From Asanoa hainanensis (GTDB lineage: Bacteria > Actinomycetota > Actinomycetes > Mycobacteriales > Micromonosporaceae), in assembly GCF_900188485.1 (NCBI RefSeq), contig NZ_FZPH01000013.1:62001-126000 (forward strand): a DNA stretch of 64,000 nucleotides, written 5' to 3'. Shown one piece after another: positions 43,302 to 51,387 of this stretch. Every line of letters begins with the position of its first letter. The stretch's first letter is position 1. Below the pieces are notes generated by a model that saw nothing but the letters and a program-made list of their open reading frames with translations, made no database searches and had not been told where the DNA came from. The translations under genes and the position numbers were made by a program.

Positions 43302-44224
43302 TCTGTGCTCCCAAACAAGGTATCGGCGCCACGGTCGAGGAGCTCGGCGGCGAGTGCCTTGCCGATCTCCGCGGCGGCGCTGGGCGTTCCGGTGCGCGAA
43401 AGCCGGATGGCGCGTTCGCCATCCGCGCTGATCACCGCACCGCGCAGGTAAATCTCATCGCCGTCCTCACCCTCCGCGAGCTCCGCGTAGGCGGCGACCG
43501 GGGCACTGCACCCGGCCTCCAGTGTGGCCAGCAACGCCCGTTCCGCGGTGACCGCGGCCCGGGTCGGTCCGTCGTCGAGCGCTCCGAGCTCCGCGACCAG
43601 GTCGTGGTCGTCGTGGCGGCACTCCACCGCAAGCGCACCCTGTGCCGGTGCGGGCAGCATCAGCATGGGGTCGAGCGTTTCGGTGATCTCGTCTGCCCGC
43701 CCGAGCCGGACCACTCCGGCGCGGGCGACGACGACGGCGTCAAGGTCGGCCTCCGGGCCGGTGACCCGCCTGATCCGGGTGTCGACGTTCCCCCGGATCG
43801 GTGTCACCCGCAGCGGCAGCCGCAGCGCGTTGAGCTGAGCGATCCGGCGCATCGCGCCGGTGCCGACCGTCGCGCCCTCGGGCAGGTCGGTCAGCATCCG
43901 GCCGTCACGCGCGATGAGCGCGTCGCGCGGGTCCTCCCGCAGCGGGATGGCCGCGATGTGCAGCGCGCCCGGCTGGGCCGACGGCAGGTCTTTGTAGGAG
44001 TGCACCGCGAAGTCGATCCGGCGCTCGGTGAGCGCGTCGCGCAGCGCCGACACGAACACACCGACGCCGAGCTGGGCGACCGGAGCGGACGACCGGTCGC
44101 CGGCGGTGCTTATCTCCACCAGCTCCACCGGACGGCCGGTGGCCGCAGTCACCGCTTCGGCGACGAGGCGGGACTGGGCCAGCGCGAGCTTGCTGCCCCG
44201 GGTGCCGAGGCGCAGGGAGGTCAT
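43298..44224 (-). CDS. hemC: Porphobilinogen deaminase
   Basis: 308 residues, normal length. LGTRGSKLALAQSRLVAEAV, HSYKDLPS, GTGAMRRIAQL and RGNVDTRI are conserved. The Cys carrying the dipyrromethane cofactor lies in LEAGCSAPVAAYAE. It polymerises four porphobilinogen units to hydroxymethylbilane for HemD. Overlaps hemA and hemD by four bases each, indicating a tightly coupled polycistron. Confidence 0.95.
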   Translation of the reverse strand: MTSLRLGTRGSKLALAQSRLVAEAVTAATGRPVELVEISTAGDRSSAPVAQLGVGVFVSALRDALTERRIDFAVHSYKDLPSAQPGALHIAAIPLREDPRDALIARDGRMLTDLPEGATVGTGAMRRIAQLNALRLPLRVTPIRGNVDTRIRRVTGPEADLDAVVVARAGVVRLGRADEITETLDPMLMLPAPAQGALAVECRHDDHDLVAELGALDDGPTRAAVTAERALLATLEAGCSAPVAAYAELAEGEDGDEIYLRGAVISADGERAIRLSRTGTPSAAAEIGKALAAELLDRGADTLFGSTE

Positions 44225-45528
44225 CTGGGTTCTCCCAACGGGGGGACGTCATCCGCCAGCGCGGTCTGCGGCACTTCGAGGTCGAAGAGCTGACGCATCA
44301 GCGCGGCGTACTGGTCGCCACCGGGCTCGGCGGCGAGTTGCCGGACCCGGACGGTCGGCGAGTGCAGGAGGCGGCGGACCACCCGGTGCACGGCATGTGC
44401 CACCTCGGCCCGCTGCTCCTCGGTCAGCTCCGGACGGCGCTGCCGGAGGCGGCCCAGCTCGGCGGCGACGACCTCGTCGGCCCGGGTGCGCAGCGCAGCC
44501 ACGGTCGGTGCCACGTCGGCACCGCGCAGCCAGCCGACGAACGCCTCGACCTCGGTCTCGACGATGTCCTGCACGGCCGCCTCGTCGGCGGCGTGCTGGC
44601 CGGAGCGCAGCTCGGCGGCGAGGGTGTCGATGTCGACCACGACGACGCCGGGCAGGCCCGCGACCTCGGGCTCGACGTCGCGCGGCACGGCCAGGTCGAG
44701 CAGGACGAGCGGCGTGCTGCGACCGGGCAGGGCGGCTTCGACGGTCGCGCGGGTGAGCACCGGCTCGGTGGACGCGGTCGCGGCGATCACCAGGTCGGCC
44801 TCGGACAGCAGCCGGGGCAGGTCGGCGATCGGCGCCGCGGTCGCGCCGTAGGCGGCGGCGAGCCGGTTCGCGCGGTCGGCGCCCCGGTTGGTCACCGACA
44901 CGGGGCCGACACCGAGCCGGGACAGCGTGGCCACGGAGAGGGCACCCATCGCACCGGCACCGACGACCAGCGCCGGCCGGTCGGTGAGGCCACCGGCGAA
45001 GTGGGAGGCGGCGATGTCGAGGGCCGCGGTCACCACGCTCTGGCCGGCCCGGTCGATGCCGGTCTCGGCGTGCGCCCGCTTGCCGACCCGCAGCGCCTGC
45101 TGCATGAGCTCGTGCAGGGTGCGGCCGGCGGTGTCGGACTCGGTAGCGGCGTGGTACGCGTCGCGGAGCTGGCCGAGGATCTGCGCCTCGCCGATCACCA
45201 TCGAGTCGAGCCCGGTGGCGACCCGGAACGCGTGCTCGACCGCGGCGGCGTCGTGGTGCACGTAGAGGTGGTTGGCCAGCTCGGCCGGGGCGCGACCGGC
45301 GCGCTCGCCGAGCACCGAGCAGATGTCGGTGAGGCCGCCGTGGAACCCGCTGACCGCGGCGTAGATCTCCACGCGGTTGCAGGTCGAGACGATGACCGCC
45401 TCGCGTACGTAGGGCTGTGCGACCAGCTGGTCGAGCGTGTTGGTGAGGTCGGCCGCCGGGACCGCCAGCGTCTCCAGCATCGCGACCGGCGTCGTCTTGT
45501 ACGAAGCGCCCACCACGATCAGGTTCAC
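44221..45528 (-). CDS. hemA: Glutamyl-tRNA reductase
   Basis: 435 residues. The N-terminal catalytic domain starts NLIVVGASYKTTPVAMLE and has the active-site Cys in IVSTCNRVEIYA. The NADPH domain is VVGAGAMGALSVATL, and the C-terminal helix dimerises the enzyme. It reduces glutamyl-tRNA to glutamate-1-semialdehyde, the committed C5-pathway step. It overlaps rex by four bases, so its expression is set by the Rex-controlled promoter. Confidence 0.95.
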   Translation of the reverse strand: MNLIVVGASYKTTPVAMLETLAVPAADLTNTLDQLVAQPYVREAVIVSTCNRVEIYAAVSGFHGGLTDICSVLGERAGRAPAELANHLYVHHDAAAVEHAFRVATGLDSMVIGEAQILGQLRDAYHAATESDTAGRTLHELMQQALRVGKRAHAETGIDRAGQSVVTAALDIAASHFAGGLTDRPALVVGAGAMGALSVATLSRLGVGPVSVTNRGADRANRLAAAYGATAAPIADLPRLLSEADLVIAATASTEPVLTRATVEAALPGRSTPLVLLDLAVPRDVEPEVAGLPGVVVVDIDTLAAELRSGQHAADEAAVQDIVETEVEAFVGWLRGADVAPTVAALRTRADEVVAAELGRLRQRRPELTEEQRAEVAHAVHRVVRRLLHSPTVRVRQLAAEPGGDQYAALMRQLFDLEVPQTALADDVPPLGEPR

Positions 45529-46250
45529 GTGCCCACCGCCTCTTCTGCAAGACCGCCCGGTAGGGAGGTCAACGCCGACTTACGGTGCTCGTGGAACGAC
45601 AGGATCTGCAACTCGATCGCCAGGTCGACTTTGCGGACGTCCACCCCTTCGGGTACCGAAAGTACGCAAGGCGCGAAGTTGAGGATGCTGGTGACGCCGG
45701 CCGCGACGAGAGCGTCGGCGACGTCCTGGGCCGCGGCGGCGGGAGTGGCGATGACGCCGATCGCGATCGACTCGGCGGCGGCCACCTCGGCCAGCTCGGA
45801 GATGTGTCGCACGTCCAGGCCGTTGATCGGCTCACCCACCCGCGCCTGGTCGGCGTCGAAGAGGGCGGCGATGCGGAACCCGCGGCTCGCGAAGCCCGCG
45901 TAGCCGGCCAGCGCGTGACCGAGATTACCGACGCCGACGAGCGCGACCGCGCGGCGCTGGTCGAGCCCGAGGGTGAACTCGATCTGGTCGATGAGCAGCG
46001 CCACGTCATAACCAACCCCACGCGTCCCGTACGAACCGAGGTGGGAAAGGTCTTTTCGAAGCTTTGCCGAGTTGACCCCGGCCGCCGCGGCGAGCCCCTC
46101 GCTCGAAATGGTGTCGTTGCCCGTTTCGGCGATGTGGTGCAACGCACGAAGATATTCGGGCAGGCGGGCCACCGTCGCCTCGGGCAGGTCCGGGAGGGCG
46201 GGTACGCCGCCGGGCCGTCCGTTGGGGCCTGTCGGGCGGTGCTGGCTCAT
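45525..46250 (-). CDS. rex: Redox-sensing transcriptional repressor Rex
   Basis: 241 residues from ATG 46250 (MSQHRPTGPNG). Winged helix with ATVARLPEYLRALHHIAETG and NSAKLRKDLSHLGSYGTRGVGYDV. Rossmann NADH site VALVGVGNLGHALAGY, then FDADQARVGEPINGL. The C-terminus has the domain-swap helix. Rex binds DNA at low NADH/NAD+ and releases it when NADH rises, derepressing respiratory and heme genes. A near-consensus Rex operator lies at 46371-46388, so rex and the four heme genes should be autoregulated by redox state. The frame is open to 46592, but that part lacks homology. Confidence 0.95.
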   Translation of the reverse strand: MSQHRPTGPNGRPGGVPALPDLPEATVARLPEYLRALHHIAETGNDTISSEGLAAAAGVNSAKLRKDLSHLGSYGTRGVGYDVALLIDQIEFTLGLDQRRAVALVGVGNLGHALAGYAGFASRGFRIAALFDADQARVGEPINGLDVRHISELAEVAAAESIAIGVIATPAAAAQDVADALVAAGVTSILNFAPCVLSVPEGVDVRKVDLAIELQILSFHEHRKSALTSLPGGLAEEAVGT

Positions 46251-46370
46251 GCGACTCCGTTTTGCGATCGTCCGGCTGCCCGCGAGCGGGGCCCGCGGCA
46301 ATGCCGCCCCGACCCAATGCGCGAAGACCGGCTGTGTTAACGGGATTCGTCGGGAACACAGACTAGGCGC

Positions 46371-46388
46371 TTGTGAACTCGTGCACAA
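46371..46388. promoter_or_regulatory. Rex operator (ROP) of the rex-hemACDB operon
   Basis: TTGTGAACTCGTGCACAA matches the streptomycete Rex operator TTGTGAANNNNTTCACAA with a single mismatch in the right arm. It lies 120 bases upstream of the rex start, in the region shared with the divergent histidine-kinase gene. Redox control of both directions is possible. Confidence 0.85.
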
Positions 46389-46533
46389 ATCGCGATCTTG
46401 GTCGCCGTTCCTGCTCACGATTATTGCGTAAATGGGACCCATACCACCAATCGCGAGTCGCGGGTACGGGGGTGAGGTACGGCCAGCCCTACCCTGAAGA
46501 GGCAAGCCGACGGGATGGGGGTAAACAGGGCCG

Positions 46534-47856
46534 ATGCCTAGCGTCGATGGCATGACAACAGCCGTCGTTTCCAGCCCCACCCCGAGCACCACGGCTCACC
46601 GTGGCATCGTGCGTCAACTGATGACCGACTCGGCGTACGTGATCGTGGGCTTTCCGCTGGCGATCGCCGGTTTCGTCGCGGTCCTGGTCGGGCTGGTGCT
46701 CAGCGCCGGTCTGATCGTCACGGGCATCGGCCTGCCGGTGATGGCGGGAGCGCTGCTGCTCGCCCGGATCTTCGCCGACCTCGACCGGCTCGCGATCGGC
46801 CGGATCCTGCGGCTGCCCCGGGTGCGCCCCGAGTACCGCACCGCCGCACCCGACGCGGGCCTGTTCAAGCGCGTCATCGCTGTCATCGGCGACAGCCAGT
46901 CCTGGCTCGACGCCGTACACGCACTCGTCAAGTTCGTCCTGTCGATCTTCGGCTTCGTGGTCACGGTCACCTGGTGGGCCGGCGCGATCTTCGGCGCGTT
47001 CTACTGGGCCTACGACTGGGCGATCCCCCGCGGCGACGACGAGGTCGACCTCAACACGCTGCTCGGCCTGGGCGACGGCACCGGCCCGCGCCTGCTGCTG
47101 TACACCGCCATCGGGGTGTTCTTCCTGCTCAGCCTGCCGATCGTGGTGCGCGGCGTGGCCCTGCTCCAGGCCAACTTCAGCAAGGCGATGCTGACCGGCG
47201 TGGCCGAGATGCGCAGCAAGATCACCACGCTCGAAGGGCAGCGGCGCGCGGCGGTGTCGGCCGAGGCGACCGCCCTGCGCAAGCTGGAGCGCGACATCCA
47301 CGACGGCCCGCAGCAACGCCTGGTCCGGCTCGCGATGGACCTCGGCCGCGCGCAGCAGCAGTTCGACCAGGACCCCGAGGCGGCCCGCCGGACCATCGAA
47401 GAGGCGCTGACCCAGACCCGGGAGACCCTCGACGAGCTCCGCTCGCTGTCCCGGGGCATCGCACCGCCGATCCTGGTCGACCGTGGCCTGCCCAGCGCGC
47501 TGGCCGCCCTCGCCGGTCGCGGTGTGATCCCGATCGACCTCTCGATAGACCAGAGCCTCGGCACCGCCGGCGGCCGGCTCGACCCGGCGCTGGAGAGCGC
47601 GGCCTACTTCGTGGTCGCCGAGTCGCTGACCAACGTCGCCAAGCACAGCCGGGCGGAGATCTGCCGGATCGCGGTCTCCCGCGAGGGCAACGACCTGCGG
47701 GTGGAGATCTCCGACGACGGCGAGGGCGGGGCGCACGTCTCCAAGGGCCACGGCCTGGCCGGCCTGGCCGACCGGGTGCACGCGGCCGGCGGGCGGCTCA
47801 CCGTCACGAGCCCGGCCGGCGGTCCGACCCTGATTCAGGCCACCCTCCCGATCTGA
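46534..47856 (+). CDS. Sensor histidine kinase (NarL-type two-component system)
   Basis: 440 residues from ATG 46534 (46552 is an alternative). The N-terminus is a sensor with about four membrane helices (VIVGFPLAIAGFVAVLVGLV, FGFVVTVTWWAGAIFGAFYW, LLLYTAIGVFFLLSLPIVV). HisKA_3 contains the phospho-acceptor in RDIHDGPQQRLV, and the HATPase has FVVAESLTNVAKHS, ISDDGEGG and GLAGLADRV. It autophosphorylates and passes phosphate to the regulator 22 bases downstream. The signal is unknown; the shared upstream region holds the Rex operator. Confidence 0.9.
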   Translation: MPSVDGMTTAVVSSPTPSTTAHRGIVRQLMTDSAYVIVGFPLAIAGFVAVLVGLVLSAGLIVTGIGLPVMAGALLLARIFADLDRLAIGRILRLPRVRPEYRTAAPDAGLFKRVIAVIGDSQSWLDAVHALVKFVLSIFGFVVTVTWWAGAIFGAFYWAYDWAIPRGDDEVDLNTLLGLGDGTGPRLLLYTAIGVFFLLSLPIVVRGVALLQANFSKAMLTGVAEMRSKITTLEGQRRAAVSAEATALRKLERDIHDGPQQRLVRLAMDLGRAQQQFDQDPEAARRTIEEALTQTRETLDELRSLSRGIAPPILVDRGLPSALAALAGRGVIPIDLSIDQSLGTAGGRLDPALESAAYFVVAESLTNVAKHSRAEICRIAVSREGNDLRVEISDDGEGGAHVSKGHGLAGLADRVHAAGGRLTVTSPAGGPTLIQATLPI

Positions 47857-47878
47857 GCGTTTCCACTACGCTCGACCG

Positions 47879-48523
47879 GTGCGCATAGTGATCGCTGACG
47901 ACGCCGTGCTCCTCCGCGAGGGCCTGGTCCGGCTCGTGACCGAGCACGGCCACGAGGTGGCGGCCGCGGTCGGCGACGGTCCGAGCCTGGTCGAGGCCAT
48001 CGTGCGGGAACGGCCCGACGTCTCGATCGTCGACGTGCGGATGCCGCCGTCACACACCGACGAGGGGCTCAAGGCGGCCGTCGAGGCGCGCCGCCTGGTG
48101 CCGGGGACCCCGGTGCTGGTGCTCTCGCAGTACGTCGAGGTGTCGTACGCCGACGACCTGCTCGCCGACCGGGCCGGCGCGGTCGGCTACCTGCTCAAGG
48201 ACCGGGTGGCGGCGATCACCGAGTTCCTGGACGCGCTCGGCCGGGTGGCCGGCGGTGGCACGGTGCTCGACCCCGAGGTGGTCGCCCAGCTCCTCGTCCG
48301 GCGCCGGCGCGACGACCCGCTGCGCGAGCTGACCGCCCGCGAGCGCGAGGTGCTCGGGTTGATGGCCGAGGGCATGTCGAACACCGCGATCGCCCGCAAG
48401 CTGGTGGTCAGCGACGGCGCCGTCGAGAAGCACGTGCGCAACATCTTCACCAAGCTCCAGCTGCCGCCCGACGAGGAGCAGCACCGCCGGGTGCTCGCGG
48501 TGCTGACCTACCTACGCGGTTAG
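47879..48523 (+). CDS. NarL/LuxR-type response regulator
   Basis: 214 residues from GTG 47879. The receiver domain has the acidic pair in IADDAVLLREG, phospho-Asp in VSIVDVRMPP, and K in VGYLLKDRV. The C-terminal LuxR HTH is LTAREREVLGLMAEGMSNTAIARKL and VSDGAVEKHVRNIF. It is the partner of the preceding kinase. The last 12 bases overlap the converging HAD gene. Confidence 0.93.
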   Translation: MRIVIADDAVLLREGLVRLVTEHGHEVAAAVGDGPSLVEAIVRERPDVSIVDVRMPPSHTDEGLKAAVEARRLVPGTPVLVLSQYVEVSYADDLLADRAGAVGYLLKDRVAAITEFLDALGRVAGGGTVLDPEVVAQLLVRRRRDDPLRELTAREREVLGLMAEGMSNTAIARKLVVSDGAVEKHVRNIFTKLQLPPDEEQHRRVLAVLTYLRG

Positions 48524-49159
48524 GGCGAGCGCGACGGCCTCCGAAAGCGACCCGGCGACCGGGTGCCCCGAGGCGCGCAGCCGGGCCTCGTCGGTGAACC
48601 CGCCGGTGTAGAGCACGCACCCGGCGCCCACCGAGGTGGCGGCGTCGGCATCGTCGAGCGAGTCGCCGATCAGCACCACCGACCCACCGTCGACTTCGAG
48701 CGCGTCGATGTGCCGCGCGAGATGGCCCGCCTTGAACGCGCGGTCGCCCCCGAGCGCCACCTGGACCCCGTCGACCCGCTGGAACCGCCCGTCGAGCCCG
48801 AACGCCGTCACGGCCGGCACCAGGTCCTCGTGGAACCACATGGACAGCAGCGACTGGCTGCCGCCCCAGGAGCGCATCGCGTTGACGGCGTCGTCGGCGA
48901 GCGCGCACGTCGTCAGCCCGGCCCGGTACGCGTCGTGGAAGATCTCGTCGAGCCGGTCGAACTCGTCGGCGTCGACGGCCCGCCCGAGCACCATCGCGTA
49001 GTAGTCGGCGACCGGCCGGATGAAGTGCCGCCGGTGGTGGTCGGCCGTCACGGCCGGGCCACCGACCGTCGCGAGCGCGTGGTTGGTCGCCCGTAGGACC
49101 AGCTCGAAGTCGTTGAGCAGGGTGCCGTTCCAGTCCCAGACCAGGTGAGTGCGCTTCAC
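48512..49159 (-). CDS. HAD-superfamily phosphatase (phosphoglycolate-phosphatase-like)
   Basis: 215 residues. Motif I is LVWDWNGTLLND, with Asn in place of Asp/Ser after the second residue; this variant is found in one HAD phosphatase subgroup. Motif III is AFKAGHLARH and motif IV VVLIGDSLDDADAATSVG. A helical cap lies between residues 15 and 85. The substrate is unknown. It is the last gene of a minus-strand operon with the glutaredoxin-like and acyl-CoA ligase genes, nine bases after the former. Confidence 0.82.
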   Translation of the reverse strand: MKRTHLVWDWNGTLLNDFELVLRATNHALATVGGPAVTADHHRRHFIRPVADYYAMVLGRAVDADEFDRLDEIFHDAYRAGLTTCALADDAVNAMRSWGGSQSLLSMWFHEDLVPAVTAFGLDGRFQRVDGVQVALGGDRAFKAGHLARHIDALEVDGGSVVLIGDSLDDADAATSVGAGCVLYTGGFTDEARLRASGHPVAGSLSEAVALALTA

Positions 49160-49168
49160 GGGCCGACT

Positions 49169-49405
49169 CTACCCACCTAGATCGACGGCCAGCCGGTCCT
49201 CCTCGACCCGCCAGTAGCCGTGCTCCTTGCCGTCGAGCAGCACCACCGGCAGCCGGTCGCCGTAGTCGCGCTCGAGCTCGAGGTCGTCGTCGACGGACAG
49301 CTCGGTCCACGCCTCGCCGGTGCGCGCCGCCACCCGGTCCAGCGCCGATCGGGCCGCGTCGCACAGGTGGCAGTCGGCCCGGGTGAGCAACGTGACCCTA
49401 GGCAT
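49169..49405 (-). CDS. Glutaredoxin-like protein (DUF836 type)
   Basis: 78 residues. Thioredoxin-fold start VTLLTRADCHLCDAARSAL with a CxxC active site (CHLC), then the cis-Pro loop RLPVVLLDGKEHG and a final helix. Actinobacterial members sit beside hemA (Rv0508 in mycobacteria). It probably carries out thiol-disulfide exchange; the partner is unknown. Its ATG overlaps the stop of the upstream acyl-CoA ligase by eight bases. Confidence 0.88.
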   Translation of the reverse strand: MPRVTLLTRADCHLCDAARSALDRVAARTGEAWTELSVDDDLELERDYGDRLPVVLLDGKEHGYWRVEEDRLAVDLGG

Positions 49406-50960
49406 CCCGCAGCTCCGCCTTGCGCACCTTGCCGATCGCCGAGTGCGGCAGCTCGGCCACGAACTCCAGCGCGGTCGGCGTCTTGAAGCGAGCGAGGTTC
49501 GCCTCGGCGTGCGAGAGCAGCTCGTCGGGGTCGACGTCGGTGCCGGGAGCGCGCACGACGAAGGCCTTGACCGTCTGCCCGGTGTACGGGTGCGGCACGC
49601 CGATCACCGCCGCCTCGGCCACGCCGGGATGGGCTTCCAGGACCTGTTCCACCTCGCGAGGGTAGACGTTGAAGCCGTTGACGATGATCAGCTCACCCCG
49701 GCGGTCGACGATGAACAGGTCACCGTCGGCATCGGCGTACGCGATGTCGCCCGTGGCCCACCAACCGTCGGCGTCGGGACCGCCACGTCCGTCGGGCCAG
49801 TAGCCGTCGAACAGGTTGGCGCCGCGAACCACGATCTCGCCGGGGTCGGTCTCCGGTGGCCCGACCTCGAGGTCGAACTCGTCACCGTCCAGATCGGACA
49901 CCTCGGAGACCGGGCTGCCGTCCGGCGCGACCAGCCGCAACTCGACACCGGGAATCGCCCGCCCGATCGAGCCCGGTTTCGGCTCCGGGCTCGCCAGTGT
50001 CGAGGTGACCGCCGGTGCGGTCTCGGTCAGCCCGTACCCGACGAAGACCGGAAGCGACGTCACCTGGGTGAACCGCGTCGCGGTCTCGGGGTCCAGCGGC
50101 GCGGCGCCGCACACCGCGACCCGGACCGTCGACATCGCCGCGCCGGCGTCCGGCAACAGCGACCACGCCTGGTACATCGAGGGAACGCCGACGAGGCCGG
50201 TGACGCCGTGGCGGGCGATCAGGGCGAGCGAGTCGGCCGGATCGAAGCGGTCGACCAGCACGCCCGTGGCACCGTGATAGGCGACCGCGCCGAGCGACGA
50301 GTTGAGCCCGTAGGCGTGGAACAGCGGCAACGCGAGCAACAGGGTGTCGTCCGGGCCGACCACCGTTGGCGAGATGCCGTCGATCTGCGCGTGGTTGGCC
50401 ATCAGCGCCCGGTGGCTGAGCATCGCGCCCTTGGGCGCACCTTCGGTGCCGGACGTGTAGAGCAGCACCGCGAGGTCGCCCGGCTCGACCCGGGAGCCGG
50501 CCGGACCGTCGTCCGGAAGCTTCTCGAGTACGCGCGCCAGCTCGGGCAGATCACCTCGGACGCCCTCGACGACACGCGCGACCTCGGGGCTCGCGACCAG
50601 CAAGGACGCACCCGAGTCGGCCAGCACGTGCCGCAACTCGCGCGCGGTGTACGTCGGGTTCACCGGCACCGCGACCAGGCCCGCGCGCAGGACGGCGAAG
50701 AAGGTCACCGCGTAGCGGGGTGAGTTGGGTAACGCGAGCGCAACCCGAGCGCCCGTTGGCAGGTTGAGCCCGGTGAGCGCGGCCGCGGCGGCATCGACGC
50801 GGCGGTCCAGCTCGCCCCAACGCATGCTCGTGTCGTGCCAGATCAAGGCGGTCTTGTCGGGCGACGCGGCAGCGGCTGCGGCCACCCGGTCGGCAAGTGT
50901 GTCGGAACGGCGGTCCACCACGGTCGCCGAGTCTGGCACAGTGTCGCCGACCGTGGCCAC
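49398..50960 (-). CDS. AMP-forming acyl-CoA ligase (FadD-like)
   Basis: About 520 residues if started at GTG 50960 (MATVGDTVPDSATVV); no strong ribosome-binding site separates this from later GTG candidates. Adenylate-forming motifs: LLYTSGTEGAPKGAMLSH (P-loop-like), VGYGLTETAPAV, WWATGDIAYADADGD, RRGELIIVNGFNVYPREVE, and the terminal lysine in HSAIGKVRKAEL. It activates a carboxylate, probably a medium- or long-chain fatty acid, to its CoA ester. It heads the operon with the glutaredoxin-like and HAD genes. Confidence 0.88.
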   Translation of the reverse strand: MATVGDTVPDSATVVDRRSDTLADRVAAAAAASPDKTALIWHDTSMRWGELDRRVDAAAAALTGLNLPTGARVALALPNSPRYAVTFFAVLRAGLVAVPVNPTYTARELRHVLADSGASLLVASPEVARVVEGVRGDLPELARVLEKLPDDGPAGSRVEPGDLAVLLYTSGTEGAPKGAMLSHRALMANHAQIDGISPTVVGPDDTLLLALPLFHAYGLNSSLGAVAYHGATGVLVDRFDPADSLALIARHGVTGLVGVPSMYQAWSLLPDAGAAMSTVRVAVCGAAPLDPETATRFTQVTSLPVFVGYGLTETAPAVTSTLASPEPKPGSIGRAIPGVELRLVAPDGSPVSEVSDLDGDEFDLEVGPPETDPGEIVVRGANLFDGYWPDGRGGPDADGWWATGDIAYADADGDLFIVDRRGELIIVNGFNVYPREVEQVLEAHPGVAEAAVIGVPHPYTGQTVKAFVVRAPGTDVDPDELLSHAEANLARFKTPTALEFVAELPHSAIGKVRKAELRDA

Positions 50961-51309
50961 GGTTGTCGTCCAGCGCGTTGTGCGAGTGTGCGTCGCGATC
51001 CCACCTACGGGACCGTGCTCACGAACCGACGAGGCACCCGCGTGTCGCCGATCGGCTAGAGCCACCTGTGCATATCGGCGTGTCGCGATTCGGCGTGTCG
51101 CCCGCTTTCCGCAGGTGACAGCCGTCCTCCGGCTAGGTGTCTTAGGTCCGGCAGCGGACAAGATGTGCGACACGTTCAGGTGGTATCGGGAAATACTTCG
51201 GCTCTGTGTAACGGACTCCCCACACGTGGGTGATGTTGGCCCTATCATTCCTGGGTCGGCTCACCCCTTTTGTATGTGAGTCACACCCCTCATCCCCGAG
51301 GAGGCCGCT
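50961..51309. other. 349-base intergenic region upstream of bldN
   Basis: This is the longest gap of the window. It is less G+C-rich than the coding DNA and contains no convincing gene. It holds a direct repeat TCGGCGTGTCGC (51075-51086 and 51090-51101), the dyad CCCAC-AC-GTGGG (51219-51230), and the perfect palindrome TGTGAGTCACA (51275-51285). The density of dyads fits a highly regulated developmental promoter for bldN plus the divergent ligase promoter. Confidence 0.6.
51275..51285. promoter_or_regulatory. Palindrome upstream of bldN, possible regulator site
   Basis: TGTGA-G-TCACA is a perfect palindrome 35 bases before the leader ORF and 109 bases before the bldN start. In Streptomyces bldN is repressed by BldD-c-di-GMP at short inverted repeats containing TNAC-like half-sites; this dyad is a candidate equivalent, on inference only. 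Confidence 0.3.
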
Positions 51310-51387
51310 GTGCCCGTAGACGCGTTGCATGAGCACCTATGTCCCGGTGCCCCCTCGTGGTGGCTCCGGTTGGAGGGCGGCAAGTGA
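51310..51387 (+). CDS. Short leader ORF translationally coupled to bldN
   Basis: A 25-codon ORF starts at GTG 51310, five bases after a strong GAGGAGG ribosome-binding site. It encodes MPVDALHEHLCPGAPSWWLR and five more residues ending GGK. Its TGA (51385-51387) overlaps the GTG start of bldN (51384-51386) as GTGA. Ribosomes finishing the leader could therefore reinitiate on the sigma gene. No similarity to a known peptide was recognised. Coupling, rather than the peptide itself, is the likely function. Confidence 0.5.
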   Translation: MPVDALHEHLCPGAPSWWLRLEGGK

